Below are positions 42,781 through 52,745 of a stretch of 64,000 bases of DNA, one piece after another (within the stretch, counting starts at the first letter, position 1; each line of letters starts with the position of its first letter). Made by a program: the position numbers and the translations under genes. The DNA comes from an uncultured Gemmiger sp. (GTDB taxonomy: Bacteria; Bacillota; Clostridia; Oscillospirales; Ruminococcaceae), in NCBI GenBank assembly GCA_944386225.1, contig CALXAH010000018.1:1-64000 (forward strand), read 5' to 3'. The notes beneath the pieces are model-generated. The model was not told the origin of the DNA. It saw only the letters and a program-made list of their open reading frames with translations, and made no database searches.

Positions 42781-43992
42781 TTAATACTCTGCACTAAGCA
42801 GAAAATCCGCTATGTGCATTGTCTTGATTCCCTCATAGTTCCCACCGGCAAATTCGTCTGTTGTAAGAACAAATTTGGGGTAATTATCAGGTATTTCAAG
42901 CAGGCGGGTATATTCTCGCTTTTCTGTCTTTTCCAAGTTGATCTCCTGCGTAACCTGAACATAGATTTTTTCGTTTTGTCTGACTGCTACAAAATCAATC
43001 TCGCCATCTCCGGTTTTCCCCACATTGACCGTGTATCCCCGTCGGCAAAGCTCCAAATATACGATATTTTCCAGGCTGGAAGCAACGCTGTCTGCGTTAT
43101 AGCCGAGAACACTGTATCGCAAGGCAACATCGGCCAGATAAAATTTTTCCTGTGTTTTCAGGATTTCTTTTCCCTGCAAATCATATCTCGAACAGCGGTG
43201 AAGCAGATACGCCTTTTCCAGCTTATCCAAATAGCTGTAAACGGTTTCGTTATCAAGAGACCGCCGCTCTGATTTCAGGTAATCCGCAATCGACTTGGCG
43301 GAAAAGGTGTTGCCGGCATTGTTGAAGGTGTATTTTACAACACGCTCCAACTGGTCGATCTTCCGAATTTGATTTCGTTTTACAATATCTGAAAAGATCG
43401 TGGAATTGTATATGTCCCGGACAATCGTGTAGATTTCATCCTGAGAATACGCCTGCAAATGCGTCGCTGGAAATCCTCCCAAGCGAACATAATTGGCAAG
43501 TTCTGCTTTCGGCTCCCCCACGGTGGTGAATTTGCTTTTGAACATCAGGTATTCGCCAAAAGACAAGGTGAAAATGCGGAAGGAGACATATCGGCCAGTG
43601 AGATAGGTAGCTATTTCAGAGGACATCATTCTGGAGTTGGAGCCTGTAATATACAAGTCAACATCAAAATCGGATGCCAGCGAGTTTACAATCTTTTCCC
43701 ATCCTTTGATTTCCTGAACCTCATCCAGAAACAGATAGGTCTTTCCATCCGGGGAAAGTTGTTCTTTCAATAGCGTGTAGATCTGCTTCGCCGTCATATC
43801 CTCATATTCCATAGAATCAAAACGGCAGCTTATAATGCGATCTTCTGGAATATTCCGCTCTGTTTTCAGCCTTTCCATAATCATTTTCAGTATGGTGGAT
43901 TTTCCGCAGCGTCGCACTCCTGTAAGGATTTTTACAAAGGGAGCATCAACATAGGCCATGATCTTATCCAAATATAACGGTCTATCAATCAT
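42781..43992 (-). CDS. AAA ATPase with C-terminal DUF4143
   Basis: 403 residues. Walker A is GVRRCGKSTILKMI (about residues 25-38), Walker B YLFLDEVQEIKGWEKIV, followed by GSNSRMMSSEIATYLTGR. The C-terminal DUF4143 domain has DYLKSERRSLDNETVYSYL and a nuclease-fold-like segment VGKTGDGEIDFVAV. Such ATPases are abundant in Clostridia and often lie on accessory DNA; the function is unknown, possibly in defence or DNA handling. The ATG at 43992 follows GGAGGTGG. Confidence 0.9.
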   Translation of the reverse strand: MIDRPLYLDKIMAYVDAPFVKILTGVRRCGKSTILKMIMERLKTERNIPEDRIISCRFDSMEYEDMTAKQIYTLLKEQLSPDGKTYLFLDEVQEIKGWEKIVNSLASDFDVDLYITGSNSRMMSSEIATYLTGRYVSFRIFTLSFGEYLMFKSKFTTVGEPKAELANYVRLGGFPATHLQAYSQDEIYTIVRDIYNSTIFSDIVKRNQIRKIDQLERVVKYTFNNAGNTFSAKSIADYLKSERRSLDNETVYSYLDKLEKAYLLHRCSRYDLQGKEILKTQEKFYLADVALRYSVLGYNADSVASSLENIVYLELCRRGYTVNVGKTGDGEIDFVAVRQNEKIYVQVTQEINLEKTEKREYTRLLEIPDNYPKFVLTTDEFAGGNYEGIKTMHIADFLLSAEY

Positions 43993-44109
43993 CGCGACCA
44001 CCTCCATTTGTAATTATTGTACCGCAAAACAAGCAGCTTATCAATTCGTTTTGCGGTTGATAACCGCAAAACTTTTTGGCAATATATTTAATTGCGGGTT
44101 ATCATGAGC

Positions 44110-44409
44110 CTATACCTTTGCTTTTGTGGCGCAGATACCTGATTTCTTTATTGCGATGAGTTGGGTCATAACATAATCTCCGTATTCAGTCAAGGTCCAA
44201 TAATTCATTGTGTCTTTAACGCTGTGATTTCTTACACTTTTCATTATAAGTCCAAGGGCTTTATATTGAATTTTAATATTCTGAAACTCCTCGTTTTCGA
44301 TAGAAAAGTCATAAAATCTACTATACTTTTTCGCTTTTAGTTCCTCAAAACCGCCGTTTCCCCATTCATATTCCACTAAAAATTCCAAAGGATTTCGACA
44401 TTCCGACAA
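44110..44409 (-). CDS. Fragment of an unknown protein, probably C-terminal part
   Basis: 99 residues: a central segment KKYSRFYDFSIENEEFQNIK and end YWTLTEYGDYVMTQLIAIKK. The ending resembles the C-terminal part of some DUF4062-type proteins. The start overlaps the end of the recombinase remnant, so this is likely a truncated gene whose N-terminal part was lost at the junction near 44395. Low confidence on identity. Confidence 0.4.
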   Translation of the reverse strand: MSECRNPLEFLVEYEWGNGGFEELKAKKYSRFYDFSIENEEFQNIKIQYKALGLIMKSVRNHSVKDTMNYWTLTEYGDYVMTQLIAIKKSGICATKAKV

Positions 44410-44775
44410 TTGGTTTCCGGGTCAGGCGGATACACCACCACCTTCTCTACCAGCAGGCAGACCAGCTCCCGATTCCGCCGGGATACCTGAGCCACATCCG
44501 CCAGACATTGTTCCAGCTTCTTTTTTGCTCCTCCCAGCCGCCCCGTTCCCCCAGCTTCTGGTCCAGGGTGTTCCGCTGTTTTTCCAGCTGTTCCACCTGG
44601 TCCAGGAACTCCCGGTTCAGCTCGTTGAATTGGGCTGCGCTGATGCACCCACCGCTCTTGTCCAGATACAGCTCCTGCATGGCCTTGCGCCGCCGCTGGA
44701 TCTCGGCCTCGACCCGCTCCCGTTCCCGGCGCAGCTCCTTCTGCCGTTGTTGCAGGAAGGACTTTACCCTTTTAC
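44376..44775 (-). pseudogene. Serine recombinase C-terminal remnant, frameshifted
   Basis: The minus strand encodes a coiled-coil part (RERERVEAEIQRRRKAMQEL, then YLDKSGGCISAAQFNELNRE) in one frame. It continues in another frame with RNRELVCLLVEKVVVYPPDP, the C-terminal end of large serine recombinases. The frame changes at an A6 run near 44520. The catalytic N-terminus is absent, so this is a decayed fragment left by a mobile element. Confidence 0.75.
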
Positions 44776-44916
44776 TATTTCATGAAGCAGGCTCGCTTGA
44801 TAACCACGTCATTTAGATCGCCCACTGAACGACTTTACATCAGACCACAAACTTATTACCGTTTCCCATTAAACATCTGCCGAAATTCAGGTATAGTGTT
44901 CCTATTTTATGCATTC

Positions 44917-44951
44917 AAAAAGCCCAGCCTGCTGTGCGGGCTGAGCTTTTT
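44917..44951. terminator. Hairpin terminator between remnants
   Basis: AAAAAGCCCAGCC pairs with GGCTGAGCTTTTT, one mismatch. It may end the recombinase fragment or the LytTR gene of the neighbouring remnant. Confidence 0.6.
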
Positions 44952-45013
44952 CAGGGAATTGCCGCTGTTATTTTGGCTTTGGAATCAAGCCGACACCGTC
45001 AAGAAGGAGAGAT

Positions 45014-45367
45014 AGATGTCGACTTATTTATGTAAACAAGCGTACAGGTGACGGAATCGTACTAAAAACACGCAACGGGATAGTTCGTCTGCCTGCCACT
45101 TCGATCCACTTTGCGGAAGTAGTTCGGCACAACGTCATATTTCATACTGATAACGGGATTTTTGAAAGTCGAAGTTCTCTGAACCGGGTGGAATCACAAC
45201 TCAAACCATTTGGCTTTTCTCGCTGCAACGCTTGCTATCTGGTAAATTTGCGTTATGTAAGCAAAGTGAAAGACTAAACTTTATATCTTGCCGGCGAAAA
45301 GCTTGAGATCAGCCGCGGGAAAAAAGCGCAATTTATTCAGGATTTAATGCATTTTTTAGAGGTATAG
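45014..45367 (+). pseudogene. LytTR response-regulator remnant with an in-frame stop
   Basis: The frame starting at 45014 encodes a LytTR DNA-binding domain: RLPATSIHFAEVVRHNVIFH, then SRSSLNRVESQLKPFGFSRC and NACYLVNLRYVSKVKD. A TAA at 45275-45277 interrupts it before LYLAGEKLEISRGKKAQFIQ. The receiver domain that should precede it is missing. AlgR/AgrA-type regulators use LytTR to bind promoters; this copy is broken. Confidence 0.8.
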
Positions 45368-45370
45368 AGA

Positions 45371-45823
45371 ATGTATTATTTGAATTTTCTCTTTTCTTTG
45401 TTGAGCGGATTTTCCACTCAGACCGCAGTCGGCGCATTGCTGTTTTCCTCTTCCCTGAAAAAACGACCACACTTTTGGGCTCGGACACTGCCACTTGTAA
45501 TCTTTTGTTTTGGTCCCACCCTATTCAGCACTATAAGCGGACGATCCTTTTATCTCCTGCCTATCTTTTTTATTGGTTGGTTCGCATACATATTCCTGGC
45601 CATGCTATTTCTATTATCCCTGCTGATTTGGTTCTGCTTTGATGGCCCGTATTTGCGAATTCTCTATTATTGTGCAGCATCACACATTCTTCAGAACTTA
45701 GCGTATATGATATGTTTTATCATTCATCATACATATAACACATGTATTCTCAAAAGGAGTAGTTGCTCCGTTCGCGTGTGCCCTTGGGCATCTTATGAGA
45801 CAAAAGAAAAAGCACCAAGTTGA
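45371..45823 (+). pseudogene. Truncated sensor-kinase membrane part
   Basis: 150 residues with about five hydrophobic helices (MYYLNFLFSLLSGFSTQTAV, then LFLLSLLIWFCF). The layout matches the N-terminal input part of AgrC-type or GHKL histidine kinases. The kinase core is missing and the last 30 residues look unrelated. Located immediately after the LytTR fragment, so this was a two-component pair now decayed. Listed as a pseudogene because no kinase follows. Confidence 0.6.
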
Positions 45824-45836
45824 AACAGCTTGGTGC
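45811..45836 (-). terminator. Terminator of the LysR gene
   Basis: GCACCAAG pairs with CTTGGTGC, followed on the minus strand by TTTTTCTTTTG. Confidence 0.7.
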
Positions 45837-45853
45837 CCTTACCTTCCGATGTT

Positions 45854-46740
45854 TTATCGAATTTGTGCTCGAATCATGTTGATTTCTTGGATAAACAAAG
45901 ATGTGGCAGGAGAAAACAACTGATTCTTTTTCCAGACTAATACACTCCGCGTCGTTTTCTCTGGATAGATCGGAATAAATTTAAGGTCTGGACTGCTATG
46001 AGCCGCCAAAGCTCCGTCAAGGCAGAACGCACATCCTAAACCTTCTTCTACCAGCAAAACAGCATTCGACAAAAGCGTATAACTCAGGGGAATATGGAGA
46101 TCTTTTTCTTCCTTTCCCAGCCAATTGATAATGTCCTCTCGCACTTTCTCACGCAACGGCAAGATCAGAGAATAACCGGTGATATCCTCTGGCGTAATAA
46201 CATCCCGGCCCGCCAACGGATGATCTGCTCTCATAAGAATTCCCCATGTTTCTTTTTGCGCCAATCGCAGATATTCATATTTATGGACATCAATAGGTTC
46301 CAGCAAAAGTCCAATGTCAACAAGCCCCTTGTCCAGGCGATCCTTTACATCATCGGCCATCTCATTGTACAGATGAAACTGGACCAGCGGGTATTTCTCT
46401 GAAAAACTTCTTATCAGTTTTGCCATCATTCGGCTTCCGATTGCCTCTGAAGCACCTATGTTAATCGTTCCATTAATAGTATCATTTTTTTCTGCGAACC
46501 GTTGCTCCAACCGATCGGCCAATTCCACAATCTCCTCAGCGCGCTGGCGAAAAAACATGCCATCATCGGTCAAAGTCACCCTTTTTTCCCACGTACTACC
46601 AATGTCACTCCCAATTCTTTTTCCAAATCCATCAACTGCCGGCTAAGAGTAGGTTGAGTTACATGGAGAATATCCGCAGCGCGGGTAATGTTTCCCTCTG
46701 TGACTGTGGTCAAATAATATCGCAGCGTGCGCAGTTCCAT
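45854..46740 (-). pseudogene. LysR-family regulator, frameshifted near residue 54
   Basis: From an ATG at 46738-46740 the minus strand encodes the LysR HTH (MELRTLRYYLTTVTEGNITR, then ADILHVTQPTLSRQL) and runs into TGA after VVRGKKG. The remaining 241 residues (TLTDDGMFFRQRAEEIVEL ...) continue in another frame and form the full ligand-binding part. The frame changes at a run AAAAAAGGG near 46575-46585. Either a true frameshift or a sequencing error; with one base adjusted it would be a normal LysR gene. Confidence 0.8.
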
Positions 46741-47505
46741 ATTTATTCACCTCAAAGCCGTTTTTTGAGTATATCACATCCATGCATTATTCACAATATT
46801 CCATAAAAACAATACTCAGAGCACATATTTTATTCCCCATTACATACCTTATCGCCTTCATAGTCAACTTTTCTAAAACAAGAGTCTTAGAACCCTTCAC
46901 TCTGCCAGCCCGATTGGAAAACTATCCTGACCATCATCCCAATCGAAAAGCGATCGCTAAAAGATAGTTTGCAGATATTTACCGTCCACAGGTTTGCACG
47001 TAAAAAGTGAATAGGGCCTCTGTGGATTTTCAGCAAATTCATCAGTTCTGCATTTCTGCTCTCACACCATTAATAAATGCTGGTAGCGTCAGCGAAAACG
47101 AGGAAATCTTGGATGCTGTAACAGAGGCTTAATCGCTGCAAAAGGGTACACTTTCCCCATGTATTTCGAGCCTTTAAGATTCTCAATCTTTTGTGTGTAT
47201 TGCTGTTATTTTGAGCGATTGCATGTCCATTTTGACGGTTTTTTGTGGGGTTAGGTTCGTACTACCTGGGTAGAGCGATCCAGCACTATAAAACCGCCCC
47301 CTTTTCCTGGCAGCACCCTGAAAATTCCTCCCCGGTGCCGGTTCCGGCGGATTTCGTTGTATTAAGCCGTGTATGGACTCCGCGACAGTGTTTGCAGACT
47401 GGCGCTCCTCCCTGCCGGGGCTGCGGTGGATTCCGATGTCGGCAGATTATATGCAGCCCCTCCCCATTCCGACAATATGGTATGTGGCCCCAGAGGCGGC
47501 ATGGC
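46741..47505. other. Gene-free stretch with possible remnants
   Basis: No convincing gene in 765 bp. A short plus-strand frame near 47027-47131 (ending SVSENEEILDAVTEA) could be the tail of a lost gene. The stretch is AT-rich up to about 47240 and GC-rich after it, which marks the right edge of the accessory island. Confidence 0.4.
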
Positions 47506-47506
47506 G

Positions 47507-47550
47507 CAAAAAACCGGTGTGCTGTTTCCTTGCGGAACAGCACACCGGTT
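47507..47550 (-). terminator. Terminator of the iron alcohol dehydrogenase gene
   Basis: AACCGGTGTGCTGTTTCC (47512-47529) pairs with GGAACAGCACACCGGTT (47534-47550), one bulged T, followed on the minus strand by T's. It carries the same ACCGGTGTGC motif as the repeats at 40.5-41.2 kb. Confidence 0.8.
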
Positions 47551-47631
47551 CTGGTGATTTGTAGATAAGCCGTTATGCCGGTACGGGTCTGCGCCATTCC
47601 GGCCGGCGTACATTTAGTAAAAGGAGAAGGC

Positions 47632-48766
47632 TCAGCGAATGCGGCGAAGCATCTGCGCAGCCAGGGCGGCATCCACCGGTACGGGGGTCAGGGGCGCGAA
47701 AGCTTCTCCGGCCACCTCGGCCGCCAGCTGCGGGATGTTGTCCTCGTCCAGCGGGAAGGTCACCGCCTTGCCATCCAGCAGCCCATCCCGGAACCCGGTA
47801 AGCGTTGGCGGTCTGTTCGCCGATCTCCGCTGCGCTCTCGTCGCCGGTAAATTTCACGCCCAGGATTTCACCCACCGCCTTCACCTTTTCCGGCGCGGCA
47901 GGGGCGATGGTCTCCATGGTCACCGGCAGGGTGTAGGAGCAGACCAGCCCGTGGGGCAGATGGAACTTGGCCCCCAGCACATGGGCCAGGGAGTGGCCCA
48001 CATGGGCGCAGGCGTTGGAGAGCATCCAGCCGCCCAGGGAAGAAGCAACCGCCATCCGCTGGCGTGCGGTGCGGTCGGTCTCGTCCGCTTTGGCGGCGGG
48101 CAGCCAGCGGAACACCTCCGCCATGACCTTTTCACACACCGCGTCGGCCATGGGGTTGCTGAGAGTCGAGGTATAGGCCTCGAACGCGTGGGAGAATACA
48201 TCCAGCCCGGTGTTCACCGTCAAAGAAGCAGGCATCGTGGCGGTCAGGGCCGGGTCCAGGATTGCGTAATCCCCGTAGGCCATCAGGGCCATCTTCTGGG
48301 CGCTGTCCGGGTCGGTGACGATCATGCCGTTGGACAGCTCGCTGCCGGTGCCCGCGGTGGTGGGGATGGAGATCAGGCCATGGAAGGGCTGGCTGGCCTT
48401 GCCGCGCGCATAGTCCAGAATCTTACCCTCGTTGAAACGCAGCAGGTTGATGCCCTTTGCGGTATCGATGGTACTGCCGCCGCCTACAGCCACGACGCAA
48501 TCGCAGGCATTTTCCCGGCACAGGGCCGCGCCCGCATCAATGAGAGGAGCAGGCGGATCCGGCTGTACCTGGTCAAAGACCACCGCTTCCAGGCCGGCAT
48601 CAGCAAGCAGCTTTTCCACCCGGCCCAGCAGCCCGATCTGACGCGCTACCTGGTCGCACACCACCAGAGGCTTGCGGTACCCTTCGTCCTGCAGCAAGAC
48701 GGGAAGCTGTTCCAGACCGTCCCAGCCACAGACCATTTTGACTTTCTGTTCAAAGGCGTAGTTCAT
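47632..48766 (-). pseudogene. Iron-containing alcohol dehydrogenase with C-terminal frameshift
   Basis: The first ~325 residues are a normal iron-ADH: AVGGGSTIDTAKGINLL (NAD(P) site), PTTAGTGSELSNG, and the metal ligands in DVFSHAFEAYTS and GHSLAHVLGAKFHLPHG. After EIGEQTANAYR the frame turns to low-complexity sequence, while the next frame holds the proper C-terminus (FRDGLLDGKAVTFPLD ... AAQMLRRIR, stop at 47632-47634). The shift lies near 47795 at a GGG run. It would oxidise or reduce a short alcohol or aldehyde. RBS AAGGAGG precedes the ATG. It may be an assembly error. Confidence 0.85.
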
Positions 48767-49164
48767 GATTGGTTCCTCCTTTTTGTTCTGTCGGTTTCAG
48801 CGGGCTGCGTGATTTTTACGCCAGGCCTGGTCGATGGAGATGGGAATGCCGACGGCTATCACTTCAGGCGTCCTCCACCCACCGGGCCATCCAGGTGGAT
48901 GCGGTGACCTGCACCATCCGGAATCACCCGGATTCCTATGCTCTGCTCTCCGGACTGCCGCCCGAGCGGAAACCCGGCCGGTAACCGGCACGGATCCGGC
49001 TTTTGTGTGTGTACTTCCCCCGGATCCGCGGCTTTTTCTTGACAGGAACAGAGCGGGATGGTATTGTGGTATTAATCAAACATTCATGTATGTATAATAC
49101 CACGCAACCGGCCCGTTGTAAAGAAAAAAGGCGGGGCAGCGTCTGGCTGCGTCCGCCTTTGCGA
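48767..49164. promoter_or_regulatory. Intergenic region with a long dyad, likely TetR operator
   Basis: GTGGTATTA (49066-49074) and TAATACCAC (49095-49103) form an inverted repeat. Inside it ACATTCATGTATGT (49080-49093) is a near-palindrome of the AcrR/TetR type. A TTGACA-17-TATTGT pair (49039-49067) also lies here on the plus strand, but no plus-strand gene follows. The rest (48790-49000) has reading frames with no known match. The neighbouring TetR gene probably binds the dyad and controls the alcohol dehydrogenase. Confidence 0.45.
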
Positions 49165-49755
49165 TTATTCCGAAAACCGGCACAGGATATCCAGAAAATC
49201 CGACAGCTCTTTGTCGGTGACCTCCTTGCCCTCCTGTGTGTGAAAATATATCCCCTCGAAAAGAAGAAAGAACAGCTTGGTGGTGCTTTCGATCCCCACA
49301 CGCAGCGTCAGACGGCCGTCCGCCTGTGCCTGTGTCAGAAACTCCGTCACCAGCTCCCGCAGCTGGTCCTTATGCCGCTGCACCGACTGCTCCAGCGGCG
49401 CGAAATGAGGATAGGCCGGCAGCAGCGCGGCCACGCTGTTCACCAGCGCGTATTCGGCGGGCAGCGCCCGGGGCAGGGTCAGCAGCTGCCGCAGCCGCTC
49501 TTTCGCGGAATGCTCCTGGCAGTTCAGGGCGTTCTTTTTGCTTTCGGTCATATCCTCGAGAGCCTTCTCCACCACCGTTTCGAACAGCTCGTCCTTATTG
49601 CGGAAATGCCAGTAGGCAGCGCCCCGGGTCATTCCCGCTTTCCTGGCTATCTCGTCCAGTGTGGTGCGGGCAAACCCCTTCTCGTTGAACAACTCCTTGG
49701 CTGCCGCCTGGAGCTGCTGTTTGGTCTGCTGGGCATCTTCCTTGGTGCGTCTCAT
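49165..49755 (-). CDS. TetR/AcrR-family regulator
   Basis: 196 residues from the ATG at 49755. HTH: KGFARTTLDEIARKAGMTRG followed by AAYWHFRNKDELFETVV, the standard TetR form (residues 25-60). The ligand-binding part is helical (LFFLLFEGIYFH). Its gene lies upstream of the alcohol dehydrogenase on the same strand, with a palindromic operator in between. It resembles the AcrR type that represses efflux or stress genes; the ligand is unknown. Confidence 0.9.
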   Translation of the reverse strand: MRRTKEDAQQTKQQLQAAAKELFNEKGFARTTLDEIARKAGMTRGAAYWHFRNKDELFETVVEKALEDMTESKKNALNCQEHSAKERLRQLLTLPRALPAEYALVNSVAALLPAYPHFAPLEQSVQRHKDQLRELVTEFLTQAQADGRLTLRVGIESTTKLFFLLFEGIYFHTQEGKEVTDKELSDFLDILCRFSE

Positions 49756-49913
49756 CGGGATCCCCCTTCTATAAAAAGGCATTTTAAGCTAAACAGCATT
49801 ATACCAGAAAAATCACGCGTATCCAATCCTTCTGAAAACTATACACGGACAAAAGGCCCGGCGCCGCCGCGGCCTGTGTCGACAAACAGCTGCAACAGAT
49901 AAGGAGGGCGCCT

Positions 49914-50774
49914 ATGCCGAAAGATGAACCGATCCGCCTGCTGATCGCGGAGGATGAACAGATGCTTCGCAACGGGCTGGCCGGTCTGGATTGGAAAGCG
50001 CAGGAAATCACCCTGCTGCCCACCGCCAAAAACGGCCTGCAGGCTGTGGAGACCGCCACCGAACATACCGTGGACATCCTGCTGACCGATATCCGGATGC
50101 CCGGGTGTTCCGGCATCGAGGTGGCGGGATTTGTGCGGGAACGTTACCCTCAGGCCGAGATCCTTTTCCTTTCGGGATATGAGGAATTCGACTACGCGCA
50201 GAAGGCCATCTCCCTGCGGGCAAACAACTATATCCTCAAACCGGTCATGCCGCGGGAGGCGCTTCGCGCGGTGGGAGCCGCCCGGGAAGCGATCCGGCAG
50301 CGCCGTGCCGACGAGGAGGCCCGGCACCAGATGCGGACGGAACTGCAGAACCTGTCCCGGGTTGCGTCCGCCGCCCAGGGCCCGGCCGGCGAGACCGACG
50401 CCCCCACCGAGGAGGAGATCACCCTGGTGGTCAGCTACATACACAAACACTATCAGGAACCGCTCAGCCTGGCCTGTCTGGCGGAAGTGTTCCACTTCAC
50501 CCCTGTTTACCTGAGCCGCCTGATCAAGAAAAAATCCGGCCATACCTTCACCGAACTGCTGACCAGCACCCGCATGTACCATGCCGCCCGCCTGCTGCGT
50601 GAGACCACCCTGAAAAACGGGGAGATCTGCACCCAGATCGGCATGAGCGACGAGCGGTATTTCACACAGGTGTTCCTGCGCACCTATGGGGTTCCGCCCC
50701 AGCAATACCGCAAGCAGCACCGGCGGGAAAAGCCGCTTTTCCCGCCGGACGGGGAGGATTCACATGAAGACTGA
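49914..50774 (+). CDS. YesN-type response regulator (receiver plus AraC)
   Basis: 286 residues. The receiver domain has the acidic pair ED (residues 13-14), phospho-acceptor Asp59 in ILLTDIRMPG, Thr/Ser in LFLSGYEEFDY and Lys in YILKPV. The C-terminal AraC-type domain has two helix-turn-helices (LACLAEVFHFTPVYLSRLIK, then IGMSDERYFTQVFLRTYGVP). RBS AAGGAGG. Its stop overlaps the sensor-kinase start. The pair is typical of Firmicutes sugar-ABC operons and probably switches the transport genes that follow. Confidence 0.93.
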   Translation: MPKDEPIRLLIAEDEQMLRNGLAGLDWKAQEITLLPTAKNGLQAVETATEHTVDILLTDIRMPGCSGIEVAGFVRERYPQAEILFLSGYEEFDYAQKAISLRANNYILKPVMPREALRAVGAAREAIRQRRADEEARHQMRTELQNLSRVASAAQGPAGETDAPTEEEITLVVSYIHKHYQEPLSLACLAEVFHFTPVYLSRLIKKKSGHTFTELLTSTRMYHAARLLRETTLKNGEICTQIGMSDERYFTQVFLRTYGVPPQQYRKQHRREKPLFPPDGEDSHED

Positions 50775-52555
50775 ATCCCGTTCGCGCCGGCTTTGGGACC
50801 GGATGCGCAGCAGCTACCGCAGCAAGATTTCGCTGGCGGGCACTCTGCTGCTGATTCTGTTCATGGGCATCGGCTTTGCCGAGATGTATCTGTTTACGAG
50901 AAATATCCTGCTGGAGAGCACCCATCGGTATATGCACAACTCCGCCGCCTCCTGCAGCATCAACATTGTGAATTCCATCGAGGAGATCGAGGACGTAACC
51001 CTGAGCATTCTGGGCAACAGCGCCATCCAGGAAGCCCTGCTCCAGCTGGAGGATCCCTCGCTGGACGAATACACCGCCTACCGCTGCGGCATGCAGCTGC
51101 GTGATGCGCTGGGCGGCTACGCTTTGATGCGCACCCAGATCGCCTCGGTGTGCCTGACCACCCGAAACGGCACGGCCTACAGCTACAGCAAGAACCGCCA
51201 GCAGGTCTGTGACCCGATCGGAGAACTGGCGGACACTATCTACGCACAGAGCGGAAAGGTGGTCTGGTACGCGGCCGACCCGGACTACCAGACCCTGGCC
51301 TGCGCCCGTTCCGTCAGCTATCTGCCGGACATGCAGCCCCGCGGGATTGTGTCGGTAAGCGTGCCGCAGAGTTACCTGCGTTCGCTGTACGAGGAGCTTG
51401 TTCCCGCCGATATGGGCCAGGTCTACCTGCTGGACGAGACCGGCACCGTGCTCTCTTCCCTGACCGGCGACCGGCTGGGCCAGCTGCTGGAACAGCCGGA
51501 AGGGGTATCCCTCTCGGACGCACAGGAGGATTACCGGGTGCTGCCCAGCGGCGACAGCGTGTATGTGAGCGCCCCGATGCCCAACCAGTGGCGGCTGGTT
51601 CTGCTGGTTCCCCGGGCCTATTACCTGGACGGCATGGCCCGGATCGCGGCCATCTTCCTGCTGTCGGCCCTTGTGATTGCCGGCTGCGGCGGCCTGGCCA
51701 TCTGGGGGGGCGACCCATCCGCTTACCAAACCGATCCACGAGCTGGCCCGTGCCATGGAAAATTTCGGGCACGGGGATCTGAAGGCACAGAGCCCGGTGC
51801 GCACCAACGACGAGATTGGCATGCTCAGCAGCACCTTCAACCGGATGGTTACCGATATGCACCGGCTGTATATCACCGCCTACGAAAAGGAACTGATGCG
51901 GCAGAGCACCGAGCTGCGCGCGCTGCGGATGCAGATCAACCCGCATTTTCTTTATAATACGCTGGACACCATCAACTGGACCGCGCGCTTTTCCGGCGCC
52001 GATACGGTGGGCGACATGGCCTGCAGCCTGGGCAATCCGCTGCGGTATTCCCTTTCCCCGGGGGATTTCACCGTGCTGGCCCGGGAGGTGGCTTCCCTGG
52101 CCGACTACTTGGAGATTCAGGGAATGCGCTACGGGGACAAGATGCAGGTACAGGTGAACATAGATCCGTCGTTCGGGAACATCGACGTGCCCAAGCTGAT
52201 CATTCAGCCCATCGTGGAAAATGCCATCGTGCACGGCATCGAGAAAAAGGTAGAGGACGGGCAGATCCACATATGGGCGGAGCTGGACGGCGAACAGGAT
52301 CTGCTGCTTTACGTTGACGACGACGGTGTGGGGATGAGCGAAGAGGTGGCCCGCAGCCTTCTGGTCAGGCAGAAAAGCGAGGATTTCCGCCGCAGTTCCC
52401 ATATCGGGGTGTACAACGTCCACCGCCGGCTCCAGATGTATTACGGGGAGGAGTACGGCGTTTCCATCCGGAGTGAGATCGGGGTGGGCACCCAGGTGAC
52501 CCTGCGCATCAAGGCGCTGCGGGAACCGGAGGACCCGCCCGAGGGCCACGGCTGA
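50764..52555 (+). pseudogene. YesM-type sensor histidine kinase, frameshifted in the second membrane region
   Basis: Starts at the ATG 50764, 10 nt inside the regulator gene. Membrane helix 1 (ISLAGTLLLILFMGIGFAEM), extracellular sensing part, then helix 2. The first frame stops being sensible at a run of seven G (near 51705-51711). From there a second frame carries HAMP (HPLTKPIHELARAMENF), the His-kinase box MQINPHFLYNTLDTINW and ATPase motifs (PIVENAIVHGIEK, VDDDGVGM). With one base corrected it would be a full kinase. The G run makes a sequencing or polymerase slip likely. Confidence 0.85.
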
Positions 52556-52570
52556 CCCGGTTTATCTGCT

Positions 52571-52600
52571 GCGCGGCAGCCCCTGCGGGCTGCCGCGTTC
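52571..52600 (+). terminator. Weak terminator after the sensor kinase
   Basis: GCGCGGCAGCCC pairs with GGGCTGCCGCGT, then CCGTTTGTTT. The T-run is short. Confidence 0.45.
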
Positions 52601-52745
52601 CGTTTGTTTGCCGTTTTGCCGCGGAGAGGTAAATTTTTTCAACATTTCGATTGATTCCACCGGTGGCCCGCTTTTGGCAAAGGCCGTACAATTAGACACA
52701 GGAAAAGCCCCCGGAGCCGGGGCGAATCAAAAAGGAGGAACGACT

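Noticed and set aside
48797-48985. Short frames between the alcohol dehydrogenase and the TetR gene
   Set aside because: Neither strand gives a recognisable protein or a ribosome binding site.
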